Assembly: GCF_014651615.1 (NCBI RefSeq)
Contig: NZ_BMXF01000003.1
Span: 124,001 to 188,000 of the forward strand
Reading direction: 5' to 3'
Source: Persicitalea jodogahamensis
GTDB taxonomy: Bacteria > Bacteroidota > Bacteroidia > Cytophagales > Spirosomataceae
DNA: 64,000 nt
Part shown: positions 1 through 8,549 of the stretch, in pieces
Layout: each line of letters starts with the position of its first letter
Position numbering within the stretch: the stretch's first letter is position 1
Notes under the pieces: model-generated
Told to the model about the DNA's origin: nothing
Database searches by the model: none
What the model saw: the letters and a program-made list of their open reading frames with translations, nothing else
Made by a program: the position numbers and the translations under genes

Positions 1-1
1 A

Positions 2-628
2 CTACCTGCTAAAAAATTTTCGTGGGGTCTGAAAGTAGGTGCCAATTTTTCGCAGCTCGACGACCTCTCGTACCAGACACCCCGGCTGGGTGCGGACGGC
101 CTGCCCGTACTTACGGGCGGTAAAATCGTCTATGATTTCTTCCAGCAAAACGAGGGGCACACGACGGGGCTGGTAGGCGGCGCCTACGCCCGCATAGGCA
201 GGAAAATTTACGTCCAGCCCGAAATTCTCTTTTCGGTAAAAGGGGGCCGAATGGACCTCATCCGTCAGGGGCTCGAAACCCGCTCGTTCGATGCTAAGGT
301 TGGTACCATAGACCTGCCTCTGCTGCTGGGCATAAAGCTTGGCCCGCTGCGCCTGAACGCCGGGCCGCTGGCCTCCCTGCGGGTACTTGACGGAGATTTG
401 AAAGGAGCTTTAAAGGAATATAACAGCCAGTCGGTGCGCCAAACCGTCCGGCAAGCTCAGCTGGGTTACCAGGCGGGCATTGGCTTATCCTTTTCGGGAA
501 TGCAGTTCGAATTACGGCGCGAGGGGGGATTGGGCAAATCTGTTTTCAGCTCAGGCGAACCATCCACGCAGGCCGATGTGTCAACGCGTTCGTCGCTCTG
601 GCAGCTCACTGTCGGTTTTGGCTTTTAG
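2..628 (+). CDS. Outer-membrane beta-barrel protein (PorT-like fold), 5' partial
   Basis: The reading frame is open from the first bases of the window to TAG at 626-628, so the true start lies outside. The visible part, about 208 residues, alternates polar and hydrophobic residues in short Gly/Tyr-rich strands and ends in VGFGF, the aromatic-terminated last strand expected of a Bacteroidota outer-membrane barrel of the PorT/OMP_b-brl type. It begins with a typical first-strand pattern (WGLKVGANFSQL), so probably only the signal peptide and a few residues are missing. Function is not determinable; such proteins are often small OMPs of unknown role. The family call is inference from pattern, without a search. 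Confidence 0.7.
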   Translation, partial: LPAKKFSWGLKVGANFSQLDDLSYQTPRLGADGLPVLTGGKIVYDFFQQNEGHTTGLVGGAYARIGRKIYVQPEILFSVKGGRMDLIRQGLETRSFDAKVGTIDLPLLLGIKLGPLRLNAGPLASLRVLDGDLKGALKEYNSQSVRQTVRQAQLGYQAGIGLSFSGMQFELRREGGLGKSVFSSGEPSTQADVSTRSSLWQLTVGFGF

Positions 629-796
629 ATGTACGCAAGCGGCATTTACAGTTCACGTACTTGTTTGCTCAATTCATACGCCCGATCCAACAATTTATGC
701 CGCTCTGGCATAATAGCGAGATAAGAGAATCGCTACATTTAATGGTGTGAATCACGTAGGGTCGCCGGACCGCCAAACCGTGATCACCCAACCGAC

Positions 797-1858
797 ATGA
801 ACGTCCGATTGCCCAGTCCGCTGTTTACCCGTACCGAACTAAGGTACCATGTGCTGATGATACCCGTCCTATTCCCGGCGGGCAACTACTTTTTCCTGCA
901 TGAGCGGTATTTCAAAGATCCGGTGGTTTTTCTGTGGGGTACCCTTCTGGTAGCGCTGCTGTACGGGCTTTCCCTGATACTGCTTACGGTGGTGGTTAAA
1001 ATTATCATCCGTCAATTCCCTGATGTACAGCAGGTAAGGCAGCGCAATGGCGTCGCGCTCCTGGCAGTCGCCACGCTCACCGTGGGTTTGGCGGTTTTCG
1101 ATGTGTGGGTGTACAGCCTGTTTCCGATTTTCGAACGGCCCTTTTCGTGGGGCACGGTCCGGGCAATCATCATTCTGGGGGTAGTTTTTGATTTTCTGCT
1201 TTGCTTTGTGCTGGGTATCCAGTATACCTACAGTCGCTGGCAGGAGAATCAAGTCGAGACCGAACAACTGAAATGGGCGGCTCTACAGTACGATTTCGAT
1301 ACGCTTAAACAGCAGATCGACCCTCACTTCCTTTTCAACTCCCTTACCTCGCTCTCGGCCCTCATCGGGCAGAATCAGCAGCAAGCGAGTTTGTTTGTGG
1401 ATCATCTCGCCAAGGTCTACCGCTATCGGCTCAGTACCTCGACGCAATCGCTCACGACCCTCAGCGCCGAGATCTCATTTATCAACTCCTATATCTATTT
1501 ACTCAAAACACGCTACCAATCCGGCATTTTAGTACATATCGATGTCGATCCCGCGCGGGGATCCGCTATTTTGCCTTTGCTCTCATTACAACTATTACTC
1601 GATTATGCCATTCGCCACAACGTCGTCAGTATGCAAAAACCGCTTGTTGTTCACATCACCACCCGCGAGCAGGATCTGCGCGTGGCGTATAACCGCCAGC
1701 CTCGTCCCCTGCGGCTCCTGACCGGCCCCGATGAACTCGTGGCGCTGCTCGCCAAGTACGCTACGTTACCGATTCCGGCCGTAGAGGTGTCAGACAATGG
1801 CATTGAATTTTCCATCAGGCTTCCGCTCCTGGCGGAAGTAATTTCCGTTACTGCATGA
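797..1858 (+). CDS. LytS-like sensor histidine kinase with degenerate ATP-binding domain
   Basis: A 353-residue membrane sensor of the LytS/YehU type. Four hydrophobic segments (about 18-36, 43-71, 85-108, 121-141) precede a linker (RWQENQVETEQLK) and a His_kinase domain whose H-box carries the phospho-acceptor candidate H177 in IDPHFLFN (usual form NPHFLFN). The C-terminal ATPase region looks broken: the N-box that normally reads ENAIKHN is here LDYAIRHN, with Y270 in place of the Mg-ATP-binding Asn, and the later NNLQ and GLxNI signatures seen in the next gene are absent. It overlaps the next kinase by ATGA, so the two are probably translationally coupled and regulate through the LytTR protein downstream. 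It may be a phosphate-accepting or purely sensory partner rather than a kinase; that is inference. Confidence 0.85.
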   Translation: MNVRLPSPLFTRTELRYHVLMIPVLFPAGNYFFLHERYFKDPVVFLWGTLLVALLYGLSLILLTVVVKIIIRQFPDVQQVRQRNGVALLAVATLTVGLAVFDVWVYSLFPIFERPFSWGTVRAIIILGVVFDFLLCFVLGIQYTYSRWQENQVETEQLKWAALQYDFDTLKQQIDPHFLFNSLTSLSALIGQNQQQASLFVDHLAKVYRYRLSTSTQSLTTLSAEISFINSYIYLLKTRYQSGILVHIDVDPARGSAILPLLSLQLLLDYAIRHNVVSMQKPLVVHITTREQDLRVAYNRQPRPLRLLTGPDELVALLAKYATLPIPAVEVSDNGIEFSIRLPLLAEVISVTA

Positions 1859-2961
1859 GTGCATTCCAAATAAGTATCCCAGAGCCCTGGTCCCGACTGA
1901 CCAAACAGTTCCGCTGGCAGTTGTTGGTAGTCTTGCCCTGGTTCATTCCGCTGATCACCTACCTGCTGCTGGGAGCTTCCTATTTCAGCCATTGGCGCAT
2001 TTTTGTGGGCTCTACTCTGCTCAACACGAGCCTGGCCGTGGGTTGTCAGGTTGTTCTGGACAGCCTGACCCGCCAGGTAGTGGACCGGTACCCCGGCCTG
2101 CACCAAACCGTCAAACGGCTGCTCCTGCTGCTGGCGGTGTTCATGTTCGTGACGCCCATTTTCATTCTGGGGGCGATATGGGGTTACACCTATTTCCATT
2201 GGTTTGGCTATGTTGCCCAGCCGGGGGCCGTGTTCCGCATATTTCTGTTCAATGTGGTAGCCAATATTGTATCGGTGGGGGTTTTTGAGAGTATTTATTC
2301 CCTGACCAAATGGCGGGAAAACATGCTCGAAAAAGAACAGCTTAAGAAGGCTAATCTGCAAAGTCAGTACGAGAGCCTGAAAAATCAGGTAAATCCTCAC
2401 TTTTTGTTCAATACCCTCAACTCCCTTTCGTCATTAATCGCAGACGAGCCCGAGCGCGCCGAGGAATTTGTGGATGAATTGGCGAAAGTGTACCGCTACC
2501 TGTTGCAAACCAATCGCAATACTACCGACCAGGACGGTGAACTAACTACCCTGGATACTGAGCTGGGATTTATCCAATCCTATTTTCATCTTCTGAAAAC
2601 TCGCTACGGTGCCGGAATCGAGCTGGAACTGGCCATCGAGGAGGCCGACCGAGCCAGTCTGCTCCCGCCCCTGACCTTGCAGATGCTGGTCGAGAACGCT
2701 GTGAAGCATAACATCACCCATGCCAGCAAACCGCTTCGGATCGAAATAAAATCTTCGCCGGGAGGGTACTTGCTGGTACGCAATAATTTACAGCGCAAAG
2801 CCAACAGGGTACTTAGCAATCAGGTAGGTTTGAACAATATCAAAGCCAAGTACCAGCTACTGGCGCAGCGGCATCTCGATCCGTCCTCCTCGGCAAATGA
2901 CATCATTACCATCGAGGAAACGAATGATCACTTTGCCTTGCTTTTACCCCTTTTGAATTAG
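1855..2961 (+). CDS. LytS-like sensor histidine kinase
   Basis: A 368-residue paralogue of the preceding gene with the same plan: four membrane segments in the first ~148 residues, a charged linker (KWRENMLEKEQLK) and a cytoplasmic His_kinase/HATPase region. The H-box is canonical (NPHFLFNTL, H182), the N-box is intact (VENAVKHN, N281), and the clade-typical VRNNLQRK and GLNNIKAKY motifs follow (about 308-332). It is therefore the best candidate for the active kinase of this cluster. The start overlaps the stop of the upstream kinase by four bases, and the response-regulator gene starts 56 bases downstream, so an operon of two kinases and one regulator is likely. The signal sensed is unknown. 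Confidence 0.9.
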   Translation: MSAFQISIPEPWSRLTKQFRWQLLVVLPWFIPLITYLLLGASYFSHWRIFVGSTLLNTSLAVGCQVVLDSLTRQVVDRYPGLHQTVKRLLLLLAVFMFVTPIFILGAIWGYTYFHWFGYVAQPGAVFRIFLFNVVANIVSVGVFESIYSLTKWRENMLEKEQLKKANLQSQYESLKNQVNPHFLFNTLNSLSSLIADEPERAEEFVDELAKVYRYLLQTNRNTTDQDGELTTLDTELGFIQSYFHLLKTRYGAGIELELAIEEADRASLLPPLTLQMLVENAVKHNITHASKPLRIEIKSSPGGYLLVRNNLQRKANRVLSNQVGLNNIKAKYQLLAQRHLDPSSSANDIITIEETNDHFALLLPLLN

Positions 2962-3017
2962 GTGAATAATATTTGACTGTCTCAAAGAACTAACTATTTG
3001 CTTATCCGTATTCCTAT

Positions 3018-3794
3018 ATGAACGTATTGATCGTTGAAGACGAAGAACTGGCCGTGCGCAAGTTTCGCAAATTACTGGCCGAAGCAGACCCTACCCTCGA
3101 AGTGCGGGGCGTTACGGGCAGCATTGAAGAGTCGGTGGACTGGCTCAATAATCATCATGCGCCCGACCTTATTTTCATGGACATCGAGCTTTCTGATGGG
3201 CAAAGCTTTGAAATCTTTGAGCGGGTGGATATACGAAGTACTATCATTTTTACTACCTCTTACGACGAATATGCGCTTCAGGCGTTCAAGGTCAACAGCA
3301 TCGATTACCTTCTGAAACCCATCCAAAAGGAAGACCTGCAACGCAGCCTGAAAAAATTTGCCGACCTGCGCGCCAGTCAGCCCGCTGCCAACGCGGCTGC
3401 CTTCAATCTGGACAAAATTCTGCGTGATCTGCAGGTACAGCAACAACCCAAAGAGTACCGCAAGCGTTTTCTGGTGCGGCAGGGGCAGCGGCTTCTGTCG
3501 ATTGAAACGGGCGATATCGCGTATTTCTACACCGAAGAGCGGTATAGCTTTTTCGTAACCCACACCAATCAGAAGTTTCTGGTGGATTACACCCTCGACG
3601 AGCTTTCGGGCGATCTCGATCCGGCCCAATTCTTTCGTATCAATCGCGCCGCCCTCGTCACGCACCGAGCCGTCGAGCAGATGCAGCCCTACTTCGGTAA
3701 CCGCCTGGCCCTCACCCTGCGCCCTGTTTTCGACCGGGAGGCGCTGGTCAGCCGGGAAAAAGTATCGGACTTTAAGAAATGGATGGGGAAATAA
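3018..3794 (+). CDS. LytTR-family response regulator
   Basis: A 258-residue two-domain regulator. The receiver domain (about 1-120) starts NVLIVEDEE with the acidic pocket E7/D8, has phospho-acceptor D55 in LIFMDIE, the switch Thr near T80 and K100 in LLKPI. The C-terminal LytTR DNA-binding domain (about 155-255) contains the family pattern IAYFYTEERYSFF, then FFRINRAALV. It is the obvious partner of the two kinases upstream. Its 3' end overlaps the 3' end of the convergent third kinase by 23 bases, so the two transcripts are antisense at their ends. LytTR proteins bind paired direct repeats, and the nearby lipoprotein genes are plausible targets; no operator was identified. Confidence 0.92.
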   Translation: MNVLIVEDEELAVRKFRKLLAEADPTLEVRGVTGSIEESVDWLNNHHAPDLIFMDIELSDGQSFEIFERVDIRSTIIFTTSYDEYALQAFKVNSIDYLLKPIQKEDLQRSLKKFADLRASQPAANAAAFNLDKILRDLQVQQQPKEYRKRFLVRQGQRLLSIETGDIAYFYTEERYSFFVTHTNQKFLVDYTLDELSGDLDPAQFFRINRAALVTHRAVEQMQPYFGNRLALTLRPVFDREALVSREKVSDFKKWMGK

Positions 3795-4902
3795 GCTGCA
3801 GGAGTGGTAGCGTCACACAGAACGTCCCGTCAGTCTCTTCCACCCGGATGGGCACATGGCCAAACTGCTCGTACTGAACGGTTAGGCTGGAAAGGCCCGG
3901 CTGGGCAGTTTCCACTACCCGGGCCTTACGTTGCAGAGTATTGGTTACCCGGACGGCCGACTCTCCCAACAGTTCCAGATGGATGACAAGCGGACTTTCA
4001 ACCGACATTTTGTTGTATTTCAGAGCATTGTCTATAAGTGCCTGAAGACTCAGAGGAGGAATTTGTCCTATCACATTTTCGCGTTCCGTGGGTAGTTTGA
4101 TCTGAAGACTGTCTCCATACCTCACGCGCAACAGGCCAGCGTAAGTATCGAGAAATGTCAGTTCATCGCCGAGCGGTACCAGGGTACGTGTCCCAGTCTG
4201 GAGCATGTACCGGTACACCTTGGCCAGATCATCAACAAAACGCTCCGCCTGCACCGGTTGATCACCGATAAGGCAGGAAATTGAACTCAGACTATTGAAC
4301 AAAAAGTGTGGATTGATCTGGGTTTTCAGAGCATCGTATTTCTGTTGCAGCGCTTCCCGTTTCAGTTGTTCGTTTTCGGTTTGACGCTCCTGCCATTGGG
4401 CATAACTATGAAACAAACCCAGAATCAGACACAACACGATGCTGAAGACCCCGCCGAACAGTAGCAGCGCTTTCAGGATTTGGGACGAAAAATGTACGCC
4501 CGTACCGGGTATGCTGCTGAATACCCACAGGTCGAAGTAGGCGGTGGCAATCATCAACAGGCTTACGCCCAGAAACATAACCAGCAACCGCTGGGTGGCC
4601 TGATGCTCTCCGGGGTACTGCCGGATTACGCGCTTGACGACCCAGGTATAACTGAATACTGACATCCAGTGCAGCGCGATACCAGTCAACATGCCGATGG
4701 CAAAGGTAGTTGGGTCACGAAAGAATCGCTCCCCCATGAAAATGTACCCGCCAATTGGATAAATCACCGGCATTGACAGCAGGTGAAACCACCATTCCCG
4801 CTCCGAAAGGTAGGCTGGACGGTGCCTTTCCACATACATGGTGAAAAGCTGAATTGCGGTGTGTAGGCGGGTAAAATCCATTCTCAAAACTACTGGATTC
4901 AA
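3772..4902 (-). CDS. LytS-like sensor histidine kinase, convergent with the LytTR regulator
   Basis: A third paralogue, 376 residues, four membrane segments (about 41-58, 68-90, 104-129, 142-167), linker WQERQTENEQLK, H-box INPHFLFNSL (H199). The N-box is kept in altered form (IDNALKYN, N292), but the next signatures are partly lost: the NN of NNLQ is NT (N321/T322) and the GLxNIxxRY stretch is GLSSLTVQY. It is intermediate in degeneracy between the two same-strand kinases. An in-frame ATG at 4881 is an alternative start. It faces the response regulator tail-to-tail with a 23-base overlap, and its 5' end shares an intergenic region with the lipoprotein gene at 5079. Confidence 0.87.
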   Translation of the reverse strand: MNPVVLRMDFTRLHTAIQLFTMYVERHRPAYLSEREWWFHLLSMPVIYPIGGYIFMGERFFRDPTTFAIGMLTGIALHWMSVFSYTWVVKRVIRQYPGEHQATQRLLVMFLGVSLLMIATAYFDLWVFSSIPGTGVHFSSQILKALLLFGGVFSIVLCLILGLFHSYAQWQERQTENEQLKREALQQKYDALKTQINPHFLFNSLSSISCLIGDQPVQAERFVDDLAKVYRYMLQTGTRTLVPLGDELTFLDTYAGLLRVRYGDSLQIKLPTERENVIGQIPPLSLQALIDNALKYNKMSVESPLVIHLELLGESAVRVTNTLQRKARVVETAQPGLSSLTVQYEQFGHVPIRVEETDGTFCVTLPLLQLISPSIS

Positions 4903-4984
4903 GGAAAAATATCAACGGTTTATGTACCGTTTATCCACGATTTATCACAGCCCGGACACTCAAATGATCATTCTGGACAATAAG

Positions 4985-5019
4985 TTGTTTCGCAACGCTA
5001 AGGAGCAGCCTTACTTTTG
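4985..5019 (+). promoter_or_regulatory. Candidate Bacteroidota-type promoter upstream of the lipoprotein gene
   Basis: TACTTTTG at 5012-5019 fits the Bacteroidota -7 consensus TAnnTTTG, and TTGTTT at 4985-4990 lies about 21 bases upstream in the position of the -33 element. The lipoprotein start codon is 59 bases downstream of the -7 box. The match is by eye only. Confidence 0.45.
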
Positions 5020-5078
5020 AAATCAAGGCAGCCGCACGCCTGTCCTCATTTCCCCAAACCACTCATTCAAACCAAGCC

Positions 5079-5870
5079 ATGAAAACGTTACGAACACTTC
5101 ATTCTCTTCTGATTATCCCCTTTTTTTTGACAAGTACCCTCTTACCAAATGCCTGCAAAATGACCACGCCAGATCCCGGTCCTGGCGATACACCGCCCGC
5201 CAGTGGCAAGGCAGGTTACCTGGTCGGAACTGTCACTGATCCCCGTGGAAAACCCTTGTCCCAAGCCACGATTTATACCGATAACACCGTCCTCAAAGGC
5301 CGGGGCTCCGAAATAAGCACGACGACCAACGGCACCTATCAGATCCAACTGGTCAAAGACATGGGCCAATGGATGGCGAAGGGGTACATTCTGAAACTCT
5401 ACAACGACCGAGTTTATAAAATTAACCTACATCCCGAAAATCCCGATTCATTTTCGGAAAACGAGAAACCCGTCCGCAACTTCCAGTGGAAACTCACCGG
5501 ACACGTGCCGGATCTGAGCCTCGATTTATACTACGGCGGCACCGTCGAGCTGTTCCGCGATCCGAATGTCATGAATTTGGACGACAACGAAAATATCGAG
5601 TTCACCTTCACACCTGTCGGCCCGCTGATCGATGGCTCTACCGGCAAAACTCTGACCCTGCGCATGAAGAAACGGTACGATTCCTTCCTCCGGGACGTAC
5701 CCATCGGACGGTATTCCGTGACGGCAGTGTACAAGCCCACGGGCCAAAAGCTGCGGGTGAGCGACGCGTTCGAAGGCAGCGATTACGCGCCTTCCGTAAC
5801 AATTGACTTTATAGGTCGAGAATCGGCTACCCGCGCCAATATGCTGGGCATTGGCTACACAAACCGGTAG
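5079..5870 (+). CDS. Lipoprotein with carboxypeptidase-regulatory-like domain (paralogue A)
   Basis: A 263-residue exported lipoprotein: hydrophobic leader (about 7-22) and Cys at C26 followed by a Pro/Gly-rich linker. Residues ~45-90 form a CarboxypepD_reg-like/Ig-like module (GYLVGTVTDPRGKPLSQA, then TNGTYQIQL). The C-terminal half has a second beta-sandwich-like region with the motif FTFTPVGPLIDGS and later DVPIGRYSVTAVYKPT. The same order and nearly the same motifs recur in the gene at 11643, and a remoter version in the gene at 9866. No catalytic residues are evident; a surface binding or structural role is inferred. Its position next to the LytS/LytTR cluster makes it a candidate target of that regulator. 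Confidence 0.8.
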   Translation: MKTLRTLHSLLIIPFFLTSTLLPNACKMTTPDPGPGDTPPASGKAGYLVGTVTDPRGKPLSQATIYTDNTVLKGRGSEISTTTNGTYQIQLVKDMGQWMAKGYILKLYNDRVYKINLHPENPDSFSENEKPVRNFQWKLTGHVPDLSLDLYYGGTVELFRDPNVMNLDDNENIEFTFTPVGPLIDGSTGKTLTLRMKKRYDSFLRDVPIGRYSVTAVYKPTGQKLRVSDAFEGSDYAPSVTIDFIGRESATRANMLGIGYTNR

Positions 5871-5922
5871 TCACGATAAGGTACCCTGAACTTATCCTTT
5901 CACCGTCTTCTATCAAAACACC

Positions 5923-6483
5923 GTGAACACCAAAGTACTCGGAACGCTGGGCCTGCTGGGAGCGCCCTTCCTTTCCTTCAATACCTATCTCAATGTATCC
6001 TCGTCGGGCATATACACCACTACCCCACTCAGCGGTTTTTTCGACTTGTTTTACATCACGGGCTGGCTATGCAGCATGGCCGGTTTGCAGCAGCTTGGTG
6101 CGGCAGGTACCGACCGCCTGGGGCGAATCATTATGCCTACGGTTCTGGTCACATTGGTTCTGGCCAACCTCTATAATTTTTACGAAATCATTCTGCCTGA
6201 GCATGATACCCTGCTCTACCGTACGCTCGATCTGTTCTGGCCCATCAGTAACTTGGTGATGATCGGGGTGGGCATCGCGGTGATTCGAGCTAGACGCCTG
6301 CGGGGTTGGAAACGCTATATACCCCTAATGTGTGGTCTATGGCTACCCTTTACCATGCTGGTATGGAGTAAGCTACCCTTTGGGTTCCACCTGACCAATG
6401 CCCATACCGCCCTTGCCTGGACGCTATTGGCGTTGGTTGTCTTCACGAGCCATGAATCTGATTCAATCATTAGTATCCCATGA
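5923..6483 (+). CDS. Unrecognised integral membrane protein, about five helices
   Basis: A 186-residue protein with a GTG start, chosen because it begins the first hydrophobic stretch cleanly. Hydrophobic segments lie at about 5-22, 38-58, 65-85, 105-123 and 130-150, with a last one at 160-175; short Arg-rich loops (RARRLRGWKR) fit an inside-positive pattern. No family was recognised. It begins 52 bases after the lipoprotein gene and on the same strand, so co-transcription is possible. Confidence 0.6.
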   Translation: MNTKVLGTLGLLGAPFLSFNTYLNVSSSGIYTTTPLSGFFDLFYITGWLCSMAGLQQLGAAGTDRLGRIIMPTVLVTLVLANLYNFYEIILPEHDTLLYRTLDLFWPISNLVMIGVGIAVIRARRLRGWKRYIPLMCGLWLPFTMLVWSKLPFGFHLTNAHTALAWTLLALVVFTSHESDSIISIP

Positions 6484-6505
6484 GTAGGCTCTATTTTGGG
6501 TATTC

Positions 6506-6652
6506 ATGCATTCGCCGTTTACCTGGGAGCATTTCCTGGACGATCTAGTGCTGCACGCCAATATTGGTGAATACCACCTAATGCCGGTGCTTGAAATTCA
6601 GTATTGTATCGCCTATCCCATGCCACCCTTTTTGATTATAGCGAGTGGTTAG
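6506..6652 (+). other. Small open frame of 48 codons, uncertain
   Basis: In the 216-base gap between the membrane protein and the cytochrome gene, an ATG-initiated frame runs for 48 codons (starting MHSPFTWEHF) to a TAG. Its composition is protein-like, but there is no recognisable motif and no obvious promoter. It could be a small gene, a fragment of a lost gene, or chance. Confidence 0.2.
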
Positions 6653-6699
6653 GGAGGAGTTTCAGCCCCTGACAAACTGATACCTTTCTGCGTAAAATT

Positions 6700-7725
6700 A
6701 TGATTGTTCAATCTAAAAGATATCTGAGCCAACATATCCTTTGGCTGGTCATGTGCTTCATTTTGGCGTGCCTGGCCAATTGTGTTCGTCCAAAAGCCAG
6801 ACAGGCATACGGGAGGCAGCTAGCGCAATTCCAGGTGTATCCCGCTCCTACTCTGGTGGATCGCGGGCAATATCTCGCCAATCACGTGGCGGTGTGCATG
6901 GACTGCCACTCCCAGCGTGACTGGACCAAACTGAGCGGACCGATTGTGGCAGGCACCCTGGGTGCGGGCGGGCAGGAGTACGGGAAAAACTACGGGCTGC
7001 CGGGCCGCTACTACGGTCGAAACCTCACGCCCCACGCGCTTAAAGACTGGTCGGATCAGGAATTGCTCAATGCCATAACCGCAGGAGTGTCCAAGTCGGG
7101 CAAGCTGCTTTTTCCACTAATGCCTTACACCAATTATCATCAGATGCGGCAATCCGACGCAAAAGCGATCATCGCCTACCTGCGCTCGCTCGATCCGATA
7201 GCTAATGAGGTGCCGTCTTCGGTCACACCTCTGCCAGTAAGGCTGGGCCTAAGGATGCTTCCGCACCGCACCGCATTGTCTTCGGATTCTGCGGCTTTTG
7301 CCGGGGTGGCTTACGGACAATACCTGACTAAACTGGCGGGCTGTGCCGACTGCCATACCGAACGTGTCGCCGGAAAGTTGGTAAAGCTGGCCCCTTTTGC
7401 GGGGGGAATGTCGGTCAAGCTGCTCGGCGGAACGCTCCGATCGGCCAATATCACGCCCGATCCGGCTACGGGCATCGGACGCTGGTCTAAAGCAGATTTC
7501 GTAGCCCGCTTCAAGGCATTCGACCCACCCCATTTCGTAGCTCCTGACGCCGGGAAAGGATTCAACACGGTGATGCCATGGACGCTGTACGCCGGGATGA
7601 CCGAGTCGGACCTGGAGGCGATCTACGACTACCTGCGAACAGTAAAACCCGTGCGGAAGCGGGTGGTAGTTTTTAAGGCCAGCGCGAGGATAGGCAATGC
7701 CGTTGGCAGGCCTCAATCAGCCTGA
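6700..7725 (+). CDS. Two-haem cytochrome c lipoprotein
   Basis: A 341-residue exported electron carrier. The leader (about 11-27) ends at a lipobox-like LANC, so it is probably anchored through C28. Two class-I cytochrome c domains follow: CMDCH (C66, C69, H70) and CADCH (C215, C218, H219). Met ligands are likely M141 (PLMPY) and M292 (TVMPW). The two-domain layout resembles the cytochrome subunits of membrane-bound alcohol or aldehyde dehydrogenases, but no dehydrogenase subunit is encoded nearby, so the redox partner is unknown. Confidence 0.88.
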   Translation: MIVQSKRYLSQHILWLVMCFILACLANCVRPKARQAYGRQLAQFQVYPAPTLVDRGQYLANHVAVCMDCHSQRDWTKLSGPIVAGTLGAGGQEYGKNYGLPGRYYGRNLTPHALKDWSDQELLNAITAGVSKSGKLLFPLMPYTNYHQMRQSDAKAIIAYLRSLDPIANEVPSSVTPLPVRLGLRMLPHRTALSSDSAAFAGVAYGQYLTKLAGCADCHTERVAGKLVKLAPFAGGMSVKLLGGTLRSANITPDPATGIGRWSKADFVARFKAFDPPHFVAPDAGKGFNTVMPWTLYAGMTESDLEAIYDYLRTVKPVRKRVVVFKASARIGNAVGRPQSA

Positions 7726-7931
7726 TCATTTTAACCACACTGTCCTGATTCAGGTTTGTAAAATTTTTAAATTACAAATGCGGTGCTACGAATACTCGTT
7801 GCCACTACTCAGAAAAAACTGACTTCCCTCCGCCTACCCACGGCTAATTTTGCCCTCAGAAAGTGTTCAGGGTCCTGTTCACTTTTCTGATCCAATACCA
7901 TTCTTATTCCAGTCTATTTTCAAAAACAGCC

Positions 7932-8549
7932 ATGAAAAAAATCGTTTTGCCAATTTACCTGGTCCTCTCGGGACTACTCTGGAATTGCCACCCCGACACT
8001 CCGGGAGCCGACAACTACCAACTCGACGAACAGAAATCCGTTGCTGAATGGAAAGGGTACCTGCGGACGGGGTACTTTAACGAAGGAGCTATCACTGTCA
8101 AAAGCGATCGGCTAACGGTCGAGGATGGGAAAGTGACAGGCGGCTCGTTTACGATTCCCCTGTCGTCCATCGTCAATTTTAATTTACCGGTAGACTCCAT
8201 CAAACACCAGTTGGTGCATCACCTGCAAAGTCCTGACTTTTTCAACATGGCGGCGCACCCCAACCTCACCTATGTCATCGCCAGCGTGTCACCTTACACA
8301 GGTAGTGAAGGCGTGCCGGGGGCCACACACCTGGTGAGCGGTGAACTGACGATGCTGGGCAAAAGCAACCCTGTCGTGTTTCCCGCTAAAATCGGGTTAA
8401 GCAACGGGCAGCTTTCCGTTGATGCCACCCTGAAAGTAGATCGAACGAAATGGGGGATGAACTACGCGGCGGATCCTAATCTCCCTGCGGATCAAAACAT
8501 CCTGCCTACCATGGACATCCACCTGAAACTAACGGGCAAGCGAAAATGA
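7932..8549 (+). CDS. YceI-family lipid-binding lipoprotein
   Basis: A 205-residue lipoprotein (leader 2-18, C19 in LLWNC) with a YceI-like lipocalin fold. The family pattern is visible: an early Y-x-L-D stretch, VEWKGY-like start of the second strand, GGSFTIPLSSIVN, the D-x-S-I-K-H-x-L and LQSPDFFN region, then LTMLGKSNPVVFPAKI and a final TKWGMNY. I chose the ATG at 7932 because it starts a proper MKK leader; an upstream in-frame ATG at 7863 would add a non-signal extension. Members bind polyisoprenoids or amphiphiles in the periplasm. It overlaps the next gene by ATGA, implying one operon. Confidence 0.88.
   Translation: MKKIVLPIYLVLSGLLWNCHPDTPGADNYQLDEQKSVAEWKGYLRTGYFNEGAITVKSDRLTVEDGKVTGGSFTIPLSSIVNFNLPVDSIKHQLVHHLQSPDFFNMAAHPNLTYVIASVSPYTGSEGVPGATHLVSGELTMLGKSNPVVFPAKIGLSNGQLSVDATLKVDRTKWGMNYAADPNLPADQNILPTMDIHLKLTGKRK

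Noticed and set aside
695-713. Hairpin TTATGCC/GGCATAA after the partial barrel gene
   Set aside because: Seven-base stem with no U-tract; could be chance, so not called a terminator.
7845-7852. TAATTTTG as a -7 promoter box for the YceI gene
   Set aside because: No TTG-type -33 element at a suitable distance; not listed as a promoter.
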